Positions 25,834 through 35,112 of a stretch of DNA of 64,000 bases are shown piece after piece. The notes below the pieces were generated by a model, which had not been told where the DNA came from, did not search any database, and saw only the letters and a list, made by a program, of their open reading frames with translations. The first letter of the stretch is position 1; every line of letters begins with the position of its first letter. This DNA is from Amycolatopsis eburnea (GTDB lineage: Bacteria; Actinomycetota; Actinomycetes; Mycobacteriales; Pseudonocardiaceae), in assembly GCF_003937945.1 (NCBI RefSeq), contig NZ_RSEC01000058.1, forward strand, positions 620,001-684,000, written 5' to 3'. The translations under genes and the position numbers were made by a program.

Positions 25834-25839
25834 TAGAAT
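25834..25839 (+). promoter_or_regulatory. -10 element of argS (leaderless start)
   Basis: TAGAAT ends 7 nt before the argS GTG, and no ribosome binding site lies between. Transcription would therefore begin at or next to the start codon. Confidence 0.55.
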
Positions 25840-25846
25840 TCGACGA

Positions 25847-27502
25847 GTGACTCCCGCCGCTCTCGCCGACCTGGTCCGCAGCTCCGCCGTGCAGGTGCTC
25901 GCCGCACGCGGCATCGACGACGCCGTGCTGCCGGAGCAGGTGACCATCGAACGCCCGCGCAACCCCGAACACGGCGATTACGCGACGAACATCGCCCTCC
26001 AAGTGGCCAAGAAGGCCGGGCTGAAGCCGCGCGACTTCGCCGAGGCGCTGGCCGAGGCGGTCTCGGCGGACGACGGCGTCGCCTCGGCCGAGGTGGCCGG
26101 TCCGGGCTTCCTCAACTTCCGGCTCGCCGCCGCCGCCCAGGGCGACATCGTGCGCCAGGTCCTCGACGCCGGTGCCGCGTACGGCCGCGGGGACGCGCTG
26201 GCCGGCACCAAGATCAACCTCGAGTTCGTCTCGGCGAACCCGACCGGCCCGATCCACCTCGGCGGCACCCGCTGGGCCGCGGTCGGCGACGCGCTCGGCC
26301 GCGTGCTGGCCGCGCAGGGCGGCGACGTCACGCGCGAGTACTACTTCAACGACGCCGGTGCCCAGATCGACCGGTTCGTCCGGTCGCTGATCGCCGCCGC
26401 GAAGGGCGAGCCCGCGCCGGAGGACGGGTACGCGGGCGGCTACATCAACGACATCGCCGCCGAGGTCATCAAGGCCGAGCCGAGCGCGCTCTCGCTGCCG
26501 GAGGAGCAGCGGCACGAGACGTTCCGCCGGATCGGCATCGAGCTGATGTTCGGCGAGATCAAGTCCAGCCTGCACGAGTTCGGCACCGACTTCGACGTCT
26601 ACTTCCACGAGGACTCGCTGCACAAGTCCGGCGCGGTCGACGCGGCGGTGCAGGAGCTGAAGGACTCCGGGAACCTCTACTTCGAAGACGGCGCCTGGTG
26701 GCTGAAGTCGAAGGAGTACGGCGACGACAAGGACCGCGTCGTCATCAAGCAGGACGGCAACCCGGCCTACATCGCCGGTGACCTGGCCTACTTCAAGGAC
26801 AAGCGCAACCGCGGCTTCGACCTGTGCATCTACATGCTCGGCGCGGACCACCACGGCTACATCGCCCGCCTGAAGGCCGCCGCCGCGGCGTTCGGCGACG
26901 ACCCGGCCACCGTCGAGGTGCTGATCGGCCAGATGGTCAACCTGGTCAGCGACGGCAAGCCGGTCCGGATGTCCAAGCGCGCGGGCACCGTGATCACCAT
27001 GGAGGACCTCGTCGAGGCCGTCGGCGTCGACCCGGCCCGCTACGAGCTGATCCGCTACTCGGTCGACTCCACTTTGGACGTCGACCTGGACCTGCTGCGC
27101 AAGCACTCCAACGACAACCCGGTCTACTACGTCCAGTACGCGCACGCGCGGCTGGCGTCCCTGCAGCGCAACGCCGCCGATCTCGGCATCAAGTCCACTT
27201 CGGACGTCGACTTCGGACTCTTGACCCTGCCCGCCGAGGGCGACCTGATCCGCACCATCGGCGAGTTCCCGGAAACCGTGCGCCGCGCCGCCGAAATGCG
27301 GGAGCCGCACCGGATCGCGCGCTACCTCGAAGAACTCGCGGGCGCCTACCACAAGTTCTACACCGTGGGCCGCGTGCTGCCCATGGGCGACGAAGAGGCG
27401 ACCCCTCTGACGTACGCCCGGCTCGCGCTGTGCGAGGCCGCCCGCCAGGTGCTGGCGAACGGCCTGGCCCTCCTCGGTGTCTCCGCTCCGGAACGGATGT
27501 AA
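25847..27502 (+). CDS. argS: arginyl-tRNA synthetase
   Basis: A 551-residue class I synthetase that charges tRNA-Arg. The ArgRS additional N-terminal domain covers about 1-110 (IERPRNPEHGDYATNIALQV). The HIGH-type motif is in ANPTGPIHLGGTRWAAVGD, and the KMSKS equivalent is VRMSKRAGTVI. The C-terminal DALR anticodon-binding domain includes YYVQYAHARLASL. The GTG at 25847 is chosen for homology and the -10 element just upstream. It heads the argS-lysA-hom-thrC-thrB run. Confidence 0.97.
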   Translation: MTPAALADLVRSSAVQVLAARGIDDAVLPEQVTIERPRNPEHGDYATNIALQVAKKAGLKPRDFAEALAEAVSADDGVASAEVAGPGFLNFRLAAAAQGDIVRQVLDAGAAYGRGDALAGTKINLEFVSANPTGPIHLGGTRWAAVGDALGRVLAAQGGDVTREYYFNDAGAQIDRFVRSLIAAAKGEPAPEDGYAGGYINDIAAEVIKAEPSALSLPEEQRHETFRRIGIELMFGEIKSSLHEFGTDFDVYFHEDSLHKSGAVDAAVQELKDSGNLYFEDGAWWLKSKEYGDDKDRVVIKQDGNPAYIAGDLAYFKDKRNRGFDLCIYMLGADHHGYIARLKAAAAAFGDDPATVEVLIGQMVNLVSDGKPVRMSKRAGTVITMEDLVEAVGVDPARYELIRYSVDSTLDVDLDLLRKHSNDNPVYYVQYAHARLASLQRNAADLGIKSTSDVDFGLLTLPAEGDLIRTIGEFPETVRRAAEMREPHRIARYLEELAGAYHKFYTVGRVLPMGDEEATPLTYARLALCEAARQVLANGLALLGVSAPERM

Positions 27503-27505
27503 GAA

Positions 27506-28936
27506 ATGGCGCACCCCGCGGGCCCCAGGCACGCCGACGTCTACCCCCACGCCGACACCTCCGGGCTCCAGCCGTCCGGGGCCGAGGAGCTCGACAAGCT
27601 GCCCGCGAAAGTGTGGCCGCGCAACACCTTCCGCGCCGCCGACGGCGTCGTCCGGATCGCCGGCGTCGACGTCCGCGAGCTGGCCGAGCAGCACGGCACG
27701 CCGCTGTTCGTCGTCGACGAGGCCGACTTCAAGTCCCGCTGCGCGGACTACGCCGAGGCGTTCGACGACCCCTCGCTCGTGCACTACGCGTCCAAGGCGT
27801 TCCTCTCCATCGAGATCGCCCGCTGGGTGGCCGAGCAGGGGCTGAGCCTGGACGTCTGCAGCGGCGGCGAGCTCGCCGTGGCGCAGCGCGCGAACTTCCC
27901 GGCCGAGCGGATCACCTTCCACGGCAACAACAAGTCGCCCGCGGAACTGGAAGCCGCGGTCGTCGCGGGCGTCGGCACGGTCGTGCTCGACTCCTACTAC
28001 GAGATCGCGCGGCTGAGCGACATCGCCGCGCGCCACGACGTCGTGCAGCCGGTGCTGATCCGGGTGACCGTCGGCGTCGAGGCGCACACCCACGAGTTCA
28101 TCGCGACCGCCCACGAGGACCAGAAGTTCGGCTTCTCCCTGGCGTCGGGTGACGCCGCCGAAGCGGTCCGCCGGGTGCTCAACGCGTCCTCGCTCAAGCT
28201 CGTCGGCCTGCACAGCCACATCGGTTCGCAGATCTTCGACGCCGACGGCTTCGAGGTGGCCGCCCGCCGCGTCGTCGGGCTGCTCGCCGACCTGGCCAAG
28301 GAGCACGGCACCGAGCTGCTCGACCAGCTGAGCCTGGTCGACCTCGGCGGCGGGTTCGGCATCGCCTACACCGAGAAGGACAACCCGCCGCCGCCGGCGC
28401 AGATGATCACGCAGATCCGCGAGATCGTCCGCAAGGAGTGCGCGTACGCGGGCCTGCCGGTGCCCCGCATCGCGGGCGAGCCGGGCCGCGCGATCGCCGG
28501 TCCGGGCACGATCACGCTGTACGAGGTCGGCACCATCAAGGACGTCTCGCTCGGCGACGAGTCGGCGCGGCGGTACGTCAGCGTCGACGGCGGGATGAGC
28601 GACAACATCCGGACCGCCCTCTACGACGCGGTGTACGACGTCCGCGTCGTTTCCCGGTCCGCGGGCGACAACGAGCAGCCGGTGCAGGCCGTGCTGTCCC
28701 GGGTCGTGGGAAAACACTGTGAGTCCGGCGACATCGTCGTACGAGACTGCTGGCTGCCCGACACCCTGGCTCCCGGCGACCTGCTGGCGGTCGCGGCGAC
28801 CGGCGCCTACTGCTACTCGATGGCGAGCAGCTACAACCGGCAGCCGCGCCCGGCCGTGGTCGCGGTGCGCAACGGCAGCTCCCGGCTGCTGCTGCGGCGG
28901 GAGACGACCGACGACATGCTCCGCCTGGAGGTCTGA
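27506..28936 (+). CDS. lysA: diaminopimelate decarboxylase
   Basis: A 476-residue fold-III PLP enzyme that makes L-lysine from meso-diaminopimelate. The PLP lysine is in VHYASKAFLS. GLHSHIGSQIFD, the phosphate-binding VDLGGGFGIAYT, GEPGRAIAGPG, and the partner-subunit active-site Cys in RDCWLPD-like context are all present. The ATG is 3 nt after the argS stop. Next to hom-thrC-thrB, it places lysine and threonine formation in one transcription unit. Confidence 0.96.
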   Translation: MAHPAGPRHADVYPHADTSGLQPSGAEELDKLPAKVWPRNTFRAADGVVRIAGVDVRELAEQHGTPLFVVDEADFKSRCADYAEAFDDPSLVHYASKAFLSIEIARWVAEQGLSLDVCSGGELAVAQRANFPAERITFHGNNKSPAELEAAVVAGVGTVVLDSYYEIARLSDIAARHDVVQPVLIRVTVGVEAHTHEFIATAHEDQKFGFSLASGDAAEAVRRVLNASSLKLVGLHSHIGSQIFDADGFEVAARRVVGLLADLAKEHGTELLDQLSLVDLGGGFGIAYTEKDNPPPPAQMITQIREIVRKECAYAGLPVPRIAGEPGRAIAGPGTITLYEVGTIKDVSLGDESARRYVSVDGGMSDNIRTALYDAVYDVRVVSRSAGDNEQPVQAVLSRVVGKHCESGDIVVRDCWLPDTLAPGDLLAVAATGAYCYSMASSYNRQPRPAVVAVRNGSSRLLLRRETTDDMLRLEV

Positions 28937-28941
28937 ACACA

Positions 28942-30255
28942 GTGGCTGCCCCTGAGGAACGCCCCGCCATCCGCGTCGCCCTGCTCGGCTGCGGGACGGT
29001 CGGCGGCGAGGTCGCCCGGCTGCTCACCGAGCAGGCCGAGGAGCTGGCGGCGCGGGCGGGCGCGCCGGTCGAACTGGCCGGCATCGCCGTGCGCCGCCCG
29101 GACAAGCACCCCGAGCTGCCGCCGGAGCTGCTGACCGCGGACGCCGAGAAGCTCGTGACGTCCGACGACGTCGACGTCGTGGTCGAGCTGGTCGGCGGGA
29201 TCGAGCCGGTGCGCGGCTGGCTGCTGGCCGCGCTGAAGGCCGGGAAGTCCGTGGTCACCGCGAACAAGGCGCTGCTCGCCGAGCACTCGGCCGACCTGTT
29301 CGAGGCCGCCGACGCGGCGGGCGCCGACCTCTACTTCGAGGCCGCGGTGGCCGGCGCCATCCCGCTGCTGCGCCCGCTGCGCGAATCGCTGGCCGGCGAC
29401 CGCATCACGCGGGTGATGGGCATCGTCAACGGCACCACGAACTACATCCTGTCCGCGATGGACTCCACCGGCGCCGGCTACGCCGAGACGCTCGACGAGG
29501 CCAGCCGCCTCGGGTACGCCGAGGCCGACCCGACCGCCGACGTCGACGGCTACGACGCCGCGTCGAAGGCCGCGATCCTCGCGTCGCTGGCGTTCCACAC
29601 CCGCGTGACGGCGTCGGACGTGCACCGCGAAGGCATCGCCGACGTCACCGCGTCCGACCTCGCCGCGGCGCGGGGGCTCGGCCGCACGGTCAAGCTCCTG
29701 GCGATCTGCGAGCGCGTCACCGACGACGACGGCGTCGAGTCCGTCTCGGCCCGCGTGCACCCGGTGATGATCCCGCGCAGCCACCAGCTGGCGGGCGTCG
29801 GCGGCGCGTTCAACGCCGTCTACGTCGAGGCGGACGCGGCAGGCGAGCTGATGTTCTACGGCCAGGGCGCGGGCGGCGCGCCGACCGCGAGCGCGGTGCT
29901 CGGCGACCTCGTCGCGGTGGCCCGCAACCGGGTGGCAGGCGGCCGCGGCCCGCGCGAATCCGCGCACGCGGCGCTGCCGGTGCGGCCGATGGGCCAGACG
30001 CCGACCCGGTACCACGTAAGCCTTTCCGTCGCCGACCGCGCCGGCGTGCTCGCGCAGGTGGCGCAGGCGTTCGCCGGGCACGGGGTGAGCATCGCGGCCG
30101 TGCGGCAGAGCGACGTCGGCGACCGCGCGAGCCTCGTCGTGGTGACGCACCAGGCGCCCGACGCGGCGCTGCAGTCCACTGTGGACGAGATCGCGAAGCT
30201 CGACGTCGTCCACGAAGTTGTCAGCGTCATGCGCGTGGAAGGCGAAGACCAGTGA
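28942..30255 (+). CDS. hom: homoserine dehydrogenase
   Basis: A 437-residue protein. The N-terminal NAD(P)-binding fold begins VALLGCGTVGGEVARLL. The catalytic domain has the Lys motif VTANKALLAEH and GIVNGTTNYIL, YAEADPTADVDGYDAASKA. A C-terminal ACT domain (about 350-437: HVSLSVADRAGVLAQVAQAF) implies feedback control by threonine. It reduces aspartate semialdehyde to homoserine. The GTG start is 5 nt after lysA, and the stop overlaps thrC. Confidence 0.96.
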   Translation: MAAPEERPAIRVALLGCGTVGGEVARLLTEQAEELAARAGAPVELAGIAVRRPDKHPELPPELLTADAEKLVTSDDVDVVVELVGGIEPVRGWLLAALKAGKSVVTANKALLAEHSADLFEAADAAGADLYFEAAVAGAIPLLRPLRESLAGDRITRVMGIVNGTTNYILSAMDSTGAGYAETLDEASRLGYAEADPTADVDGYDAASKAAILASLAFHTRVTASDVHREGIADVTASDLAAARGLGRTVKLLAICERVTDDDGVESVSARVHPVMIPRSHQLAGVGGAFNAVYVEADAAGELMFYGQGAGGAPTASAVLGDLVAVARNRVAGGRGPRESAHAALPVRPMGQTPTRYHVSLSVADRAGVLAQVAQAFAGHGVSIAAVRQSDVGDRASLVVVTHQAPDAALQSTVDEIAKLDVVHEVVSVMRVEGEDQ

Positions 30256-31313
30256 TCAGGCACCCCTGGCCCGGACTCATCGAGGCTTATCGGGACCGCG
30301 TCCCGGTGCCGGACGGCGCGCGGGTCGTCACGCTCGGCGAGGGCAACACGCCGCTGCTGCCCGCCCACCACCTGTCCGAGCTGACCGGCTGCGAGGTGCA
30401 CCTCAAGGTCGAGGGCGCCAACCCGACCGGCTCGTTCAAGGACCGCGGGATGACCGTGGCCATCACGCACGCGCTCGCCAGCGGGCTCAAGGCGGTGATC
30501 TGCGCGTCGACCGGGAACACGTCCGCGTCGGCCGCCGCCTACGCCGCGCGCGCCGGCCTCACCTGCGCCGTGCTGGTGCCGCAGGGCAAGATCGCGATGG
30601 GCAAGCTCGCCCAGGCCGTGCTGCACGGCGCCCGGATCCTGCAGGTCGACGGCAACTTCGACGACTGCCTCGAGCTGGCCCGCAAGACCGCGGCCGACTA
30701 CCCGGTCACGCTGGTCAACTCGGTCAACCCGGTGCGCATCGCCGGCCAGAAGACCGCCGCGTTCGAGATCTGTGACGTGCTCGGCACCGCGCCGGACATC
30801 CACTGCCTGCCGGTCGGCAACGCGGGGAACATCACCGCCTACTGGGCGGGGTATTCGGAGTACGCGGCCGACGGTGTGGTGAAGAACACGCCGCGGATGT
30901 TCGGCTTCCAGGCGGCCGGCGCGGCGCCGCTCGTGCACGGCGAACCGGTGTCGGACCCGGAGACGGTCGCGACCGCGATCCGGATCGGCAGCCCGGCGTC
31001 GTGGACCGCCGCGGTGAAGGCGAAGGAAGCGTCCGACGGGCTCTTCGAAGCCGTCACCGACGAGAAGATCCTCGAGGCCTACCGGCTGCTGGCCGGGCGC
31101 GAGGGCGTGTTCGTCGAGCCGGCGTCCGCCACCAGCGTGGCCGGCCTGCTGGCCACCGCCGCCGACGGACGGCTCCCGAAGGGGTCCCGCGTGGTGTGCA
31201 CGGTGACCGGCCACGGCCTGAAGGACCCGCAGACGGCGCTGGCGGGCAACGTCGAGGTCGAGCCGCTGGCGGTGGACCCCTCGGCCGTCGCGGCGGCACT
31301 GGACCTGCGGTGA
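30252..31313 (+). CDS. thrC: threonine synthase
   Basis: A 353-residue fold-II PLP enzyme that converts O-phosphohomoserine to threonine. The PLP lysine is in NPTGSFKDRGM, the Gly-rich phosphate loop is LPVGNAGNITAYW, and CASTGNTSASAAAYA is also typical. It is the shorter bacterial class that starts directly at the catalytic domain. A GTGA overlap with hom gives coupled translation. A large inverted-repeat block follows before thrB. Confidence 0.96.
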   Translation: MIRHPWPGLIEAYRDRVPVPDGARVVTLGEGNTPLLPAHHLSELTGCEVHLKVEGANPTGSFKDRGMTVAITHALASGLKAVICASTGNTSASAAAYAARAGLTCAVLVPQGKIAMGKLAQAVLHGARILQVDGNFDDCLELARKTAADYPVTLVNSVNPVRIAGQKTAAFEICDVLGTAPDIHCLPVGNAGNITAYWAGYSEYAADGVVKNTPRMFGFQAAGAAPLVHGEPVSDPETVATAIRIGSPASWTAAVKAKEASDGLFEAVTDEKILEAYRLLAGREGVFVEPASATSVAGLLATAADGRLPKGSRVVCTVTGHGLKDPQTALAGNVEVEPLAVDPSAVAAALDLR

Positions 31314-31324
31314 CCGGCCCACAA

Positions 31325-31409
31325 GCGCCCCAATGTGGCGTTCGGTGCGTCCAACGCACCGAACGCCACATTGGGTGCGCTGGACGCAACCAACGCCACA
31401 TTGGGGCGC
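31325..31409. repeat. three-arm inverted-repeat block between thrC and thrB
   Basis: Arms at 31329-31350 and 31354-31375 form a perfect 22-bp stem with a 3-nt loop. A third copy of the arm at 31392-31409 pairs perfectly over 18 bp with 31325-31342. The two hairpins are mutually exclusive because they share the left arm. The repeat core contains CAATGTGGCGTT. The block ends 4 bp before the thrB start and includes its only purine-rich stretch. Confidence 0.85.
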
Positions 31410-31413
31410 TCCG

Positions 31414-32301
31414 GTGACCGGCGGCTTCAAGGTCACCGTCCCGGCGTCCACGGCGAACCTCGGGCCGGGGTTCGACGCCTTCGGCATGGCGCTGGGCCTG
31501 CACGACGTCGTCGAGGTGTCGGTCACCGGCAGCGGGCTGAAGGTGGAGGTCGTCGACGCCGGAGCCGGTGGGGTCGCGGACGTCCCCACCGACGAAACCC
31601 ACCTCGTGTACCGCGCGATCGAGCGGACCTGCGCGCACCTCGGCCTCGAGGTCCCGGGCCTGCACCTGCGCTGCTTCAACGCGATTCCGCACGCGCGCGG
31701 CCTCGGCTCGTCCGCGGCCGCGGTGGTGTCCGGGGTGGCCGCCGGGTACGCGCTGGCGGGCCGCGAGCTCGACGCGGCCGAGGCGCTGCAGCTGGCCGCG
31801 GGCTTCGAAGGCCACGCCGACAACGCCGCCGCGAGCCTGTTCGGCGGGCTCGTCCTGGCCTGGTGCGAAGGCGGCGTGTTCCACGCCGAGCGGCTCACGC
31901 CGCACCCGGCGATCCGGCCGGTCGTGGCGGTCCCGTCGGTGCGCTCGGCCACCGCGACCACCCGCGGCCTGCTGCCCGCCGTCGTGCCGCACGCGGACGC
32001 GGCGCACAACGCCGGCCGCGCCGCGCTCGCCGTGCACGCGCTGACGGCCAAGCCGGAGCTGCTGCTCGCGGCCACCGACGACCGGCTGCACCAGAGCTAC
32101 CGGGCGCCCGCGTACCCGGCCAGCACCGAGCTGGTGGCGACGCTGCGTGCACGGGGAGTGGCCGCCGCCGTGTCCGGCGCGGGGCCGACGGTGCTCGCGC
32201 TGACCACCGCGGGAATACTCCCGGCGGGCGCCGGCGTTGAGGGGTTCGACGTCTTCGAGCTGCCCGTGGATCTCGCGGGTGTGCAGGTTGCGGCTCAGTG
32301 A
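31414..32301 (+). CDS. thrB: homoserine kinase
   Basis: A 295-residue GHMP kinase that phosphorylates homoserine for ThrC. N-terminal VTVPASTANLGPGFDAFGMA, the ATP-binding loop PHARGLGSSAAAVVSGVAAG, and the late motif VSGAGPTVLAL are typical. The GTG at 31414 gives the usual N-terminus. The frame stays open upstream through the repeat block, so an ATG at 31333 would add 27 repeat-encoded residues that look spurious. It is last in the threonine genes. Confidence 0.95.
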   Translation: MTGGFKVTVPASTANLGPGFDAFGMALGLHDVVEVSVTGSGLKVEVVDAGAGGVADVPTDETHLVYRAIERTCAHLGLEVPGLHLRCFNAIPHARGLGSSAAAVVSGVAAGYALAGRELDAAEALQLAAGFEGHADNAAASLFGGLVLAWCEGGVFHAERLTPHPAIRPVVAVPSVRSATATTRGLLPAVVPHADAAHNAGRAALAVHALTAKPELLLAATDDRLHQSYRAPAYPASTELVATLRARGVAAAVSGAGPTVLALTTAGILPAGAGVEGFDVFELPVDLAGVQVAAQ

Positions 32302-32702
32302 AGGCCGGGTCACGTGCCTGCCACCGGGACCGCCACGCGGGGGGTGGTTGTTGCACCCGGCACCCGCGCGGTCTACCCGCGGGGGCGTTCGATCACCGTG
32401 CGTTTCCGCACCCGATGCCGGTCCTCCGGGATCGCATCCTTCGTTGATCCGCCGAATCCGCACCGCCTGGCGAGCGGGGTAACGCGGATGAACGCAGGCG
32501 GGTTTTCGGTTTCGGCGGTGCCGAATTCCGTGTCCTCCGTTTGGAGGACGCAAACCCCTGTGGTGGAGGCGCTCCAGCTGTGTTTCGCACGGCCGAAGAG
32601 CTCGTCTCGCGTATCGGGGAGCAGATACGCCGGTTCGCGATCAGAAGCGAGCGGCAGTCCGCTGATCCACCTGGAGGCGTGGATCGGTCAGGAAGGACAT
32701 GT
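32302..32702 (+). promoter_or_regulatory. rho leader region with two hairpins
   Basis: A 401-bp gap before rho. GTCCTCC (32532-32538) and GGAGGAC (32543-32549) form a perfect 7-bp stem with loop GTTT. GATCCAC (32664-32670) and GTGGATC (32679-32685) form another, 3 bp before the AGGAAGGA ribosome binding site. Long leaders are common for rho, which often autoregulates. No ORF with coding character was seen. Confidence 0.45.
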
Positions 32703-34625
32703 GTGAGCAACACCGATCTTTTGAGCGACGTGAGCGGCACGGCCGAGACGAACGGCACCGCCCCCGCTCCCAAGCGGACGGTCGGCGGGCTGACCGGTAA
32801 GACCGTCGCCGAGCTACGTTCGCTGGCTGGGGAACTCGGCGTCGGCGAGACGACGGGCATGCGCAAGGGCGATCTGATCGCCGCGATCCGCGAGCGCCAG
32901 GGCAAGTCGCGCAAGCCGCGTGCGGCGGCCGAGACGCTGCCCCTGGAGGGCGTCGGCGACGCCCCCAAGGCCGCGGCCCCGAAGGCCGAGGCGCCCGCCG
33001 CCCCGGTCGAGACCAAGCCGGAGCCGAAGGCCGAAGCGCCGTCCGCGCCGTCTTCGGACGCGCAGCCGCAGGCCGAGCGCCCGCAGCAGGACAAGCAGGA
33101 CGCCCCGCAGGGCCAGGACGGCCAGCCCGAGGAGGGCGGCCGCAGCCGGCGTCGCCGCGGCTCCAACCGCGCCGCCGGAGCCCCGGACGGCCAGCAGCAG
33201 GGCCAGGGTGACCGCCAGCAGGGCGGCGACCGCCAGCAGGGCGGCAACCGCGACCAGCAGCGCCAGGGCGGTGGCAACCGCGGCGACAACCGCCAGGACG
33301 GCAACCGCCAGCGCAACCAGCAGGACGGCGGCAACCGCGGCGGCCAGGACAACCGCAACCAGCAGCCGGACGACGACGAGGAAGGCGGCCGTCGCGGCCG
33401 TCGCTTCCGCGACCGTCGTCGCCGCGGCAGCGGTGGCGGCCAGCGCGACGGCGGTTCGCCGGACACCGAGATCCGCGAGGACGACGTCCTGCTGCCCGTC
33501 GCGGGCATCCTGGACGTGCTCGACAACTACGCTTTCGTGCGCACTTCCGGCTACCTCGCCGGCCCGAACGACGTCTACGTGTCGCTGTCGCTGGTCCGCA
33601 AGTACGGCCTGCGCCGCGGTGACGCCATCACCGGTGTCGTGCGCCAGCCGCGCGAGGGCGAGCAGCAGCGGCAGAAGTTCAACCCGCTGGTGCGCGTCGA
33701 CTCGATCAACGGCCTGGAGCCGGACGAGGCCAAGCGCCGCCCGGACTTCACCAAGCTGACCCCGCTGTACCCGAACGAGCGGCTGCGCCTCGAGACCGAG
33801 TCGCACAAGCTCACCACCCGCGTGATCGACCTGATCATGCCGGTCGGCAAGGGGCAGCGCGCCCTGATCGTGTCGCCGCCGAAGGCCGGTAAGACCACGA
33901 TCATGCAGGACATCGCGAACGCGATCTCCACGAACAACCCCGAGTGCCACCTGATGGTCGTCCTGGTCGACGAGCGTCCGGAAGAGGTCACCGACATGCA
34001 GCGCTCGGTGAAGGGCGAGGTCATCGCCTCGACCTTCGACCGGCCGCCGTCCGACCACACGTCGGTCGCGGAGCTGTCGATCGAGCGGGCCAAGCGCCTG
34101 GTCGAGATGGGCCACGACGTCGTCGTGCTGCTCGACTCGATCACCCGCCTCGGCCGCGCGTACAACCTGGCGGCCCCGGCGTCCGGCCGGATCCTGTCCG
34201 GTGGTGTCGACTCGACCGCGCTGTACCCGCCGAAGCGGTTCCTGGGCGCGGCGCGCAACATCGAGAACGGCGGCTCGCTGACCATCTTCGCCACGGCGAT
34301 GGTCGAGACCGGTTCGACGATGGACACGGTCATCTTCGAGGAGTTCAAGGGCACCGGTAACGCGGAGCTCAAGCTCGACCGCAAGATCGCCGAGCGCCGC
34401 GTGTTCCCGGCCGTCGACGTCAACCCGTCGGGCACCCGCAAGGACGAGCTGCTGCTCTCGCCGGACGAGCTGGCCGTGACCGTGAAGCTGAGCCGGGTGC
34501 TGCACGCGCTCGACTCGCAGCAGGCCATCGACCTGCTGATCTCGCGGCTGCGGAAGACGAAGACGAACGTCGAGTTCCTCATGCAGGTCTCGAAGACGGC
34601 CCTCGGCGGCAGCGAAGACGACTGA
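32703..34625 (+). CDS. rho: transcription termination factor Rho
   Basis: A 640-residue RNA-dependent ATPase. The N-terminal Rho_N region (about 20-60: LTGKTVAELRSLAGELGVGE) is followed by a large disordered Arg/Gly/Gln/Asn-rich insertion (about 75-245), typical of high-GC actinobacteria. Then come the RNA-binding cold-shock fold (VLLPVAGILDVLDNYAFVRT), Walker A VSPPKAGKTTIM, Walker B VLVDERPEEVTDM and the Q/R loops (SGGVDSTALYPPKRFLGAARN). GTG 32703 follows AGGAAGGA. Confidence 0.97.
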   Translation: MSNTDLLSDVSGTAETNGTAPAPKRTVGGLTGKTVAELRSLAGELGVGETTGMRKGDLIAAIRERQGKSRKPRAAAETLPLEGVGDAPKAAAPKAEAPAAPVETKPEPKAEAPSAPSSDAQPQAERPQQDKQDAPQGQDGQPEEGGRSRRRRGSNRAAGAPDGQQQGQGDRQQGGDRQQGGNRDQQRQGGGNRGDNRQDGNRQRNQQDGGNRGGQDNRNQQPDDDEEGGRRGRRFRDRRRRGSGGGQRDGGSPDTEIREDDVLLPVAGILDVLDNYAFVRTSGYLAGPNDVYVSLSLVRKYGLRRGDAITGVVRQPREGEQQRQKFNPLVRVDSINGLEPDEAKRRPDFTKLTPLYPNERLRLETESHKLTTRVIDLIMPVGKGQRALIVSPPKAGKTTIMQDIANAISTNNPECHLMVVLVDERPEEVTDMQRSVKGEVIASTFDRPPSDHTSVAELSIERAKRLVEMGHDVVVLLDSITRLGRAYNLAAPASGRILSGGVDSTALYPPKRFLGAARNIENGGSLTIFATAMVETGSTMDTVIFEEFKGTGNAELKLDRKIAERRVFPAVDVNPSGTRKDELLLSPDELAVTVKLSRVLHALDSQQAIDLLISRLRKTKTNVEFLMQVSKTALGGSEDD

Positions 34626-34630
34626 GCTGT

Positions 34631-34681
34631 CCGTGAAGGCCTCCTTACCGGCGCCGGAAGCCGGTAAGGAGGCCTTCACGG
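34631..34681 (+). terminator. 22-bp perfect palindromic hairpin after rho
   Basis: Left arm 34631-34652 begins CCGTGAAGGCCTCCTTACC. The right arm 34660-34681 is its exact complement, and the loop is 7 nt. There is no T-run, so if it terminates it does so without the canonical tail. It is similar in design to the other intergenic palindromes in the window. Confidence 0.6.
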
Positions 34682-34814
34682 CGTTCGGAATACCTGGTCA
34701 GCGGGGTGCGTTCCAGTGAGCGTCTGCCCGTCTGGCAGAATTACCCGCTGAAGTCCGGCGCCGGTTCACCCCGCGAGAACGACTGGGGACCCGGAGCCAA
34801 CGAGAGAGGACACC

Positions 34815-35042
34815 ATGAAGAGCGGTATTCACCCCGAGTACGTGGTCACGAACGTGAACTGCGACTGCGGCAACAGCTTCACCACGCGCAGCACCAAGAC
34901 CAGCGGCAACATCCACGTCGAGATCTGCTCGAACTGCCACCCGTTCTACACGGGCAAGCAGAAGATCATGGACACCGGTGGCCGGGTCGCGCGCTTCGAG
35001 GCTCGCTACGGCAAGCGCCAGAAGAAGGCCGACGCCAAGTAG
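34815..35042 (+). CDS. rpmE: 50S ribosomal protein L31 (zinc-binding form)
   Basis: A 75-residue L31 of the C+ type: the CDCGN and ICSNCHPFYTGKQK motifs supply zinc-ligating cysteines. The ATG follows GAGAGGACACC. It lies in the conserved position between rho and prfA, and a strong terminator follows. Confidence 0.97.
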   Translation: MKSGIHPEYVVTNVNCDCGNSFTTRSTKTSGNIHVEICSNCHPFYTGKQKIMDTGGRVARFEARYGKRQKKADAK

Positions 35043-35050
35043 CTTTTCCG

Positions 35051-35089
35051 ACGACGCCCACTCGCCTGCGCGGGTGGGCGTCGTTTTTT
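35051..35089 (+). terminator. Rho-independent terminator after rpmE
   Basis: Perfect 11-bp stem, ACGACGCCCAC (35051-35061) with GTGGGCGTCGT (35074-35084), followed by a run of six T. It is the most canonical intrinsic terminator in the window. Confidence 0.88.
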
Positions 35090-35112
35090 GTCTTTCTTAC
35101 CCGGGCTGAGAG

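Noticed and set aside
24161..28717. Very long minus-strand open frame (about 1,500 codons) across the DUF305, DUF3105, argS and lysA genes
   Set aside because: It is an artefact of high GC third positions opposite real genes. Only the last 684 nt (DUF305) is a real gene.
31333..31413. N-terminal extension of thrB through the repeat block
   Set aside because: The extra residues are encoded only by the inverted repeats, and ThrB homology starts just after the GTG at 31414.
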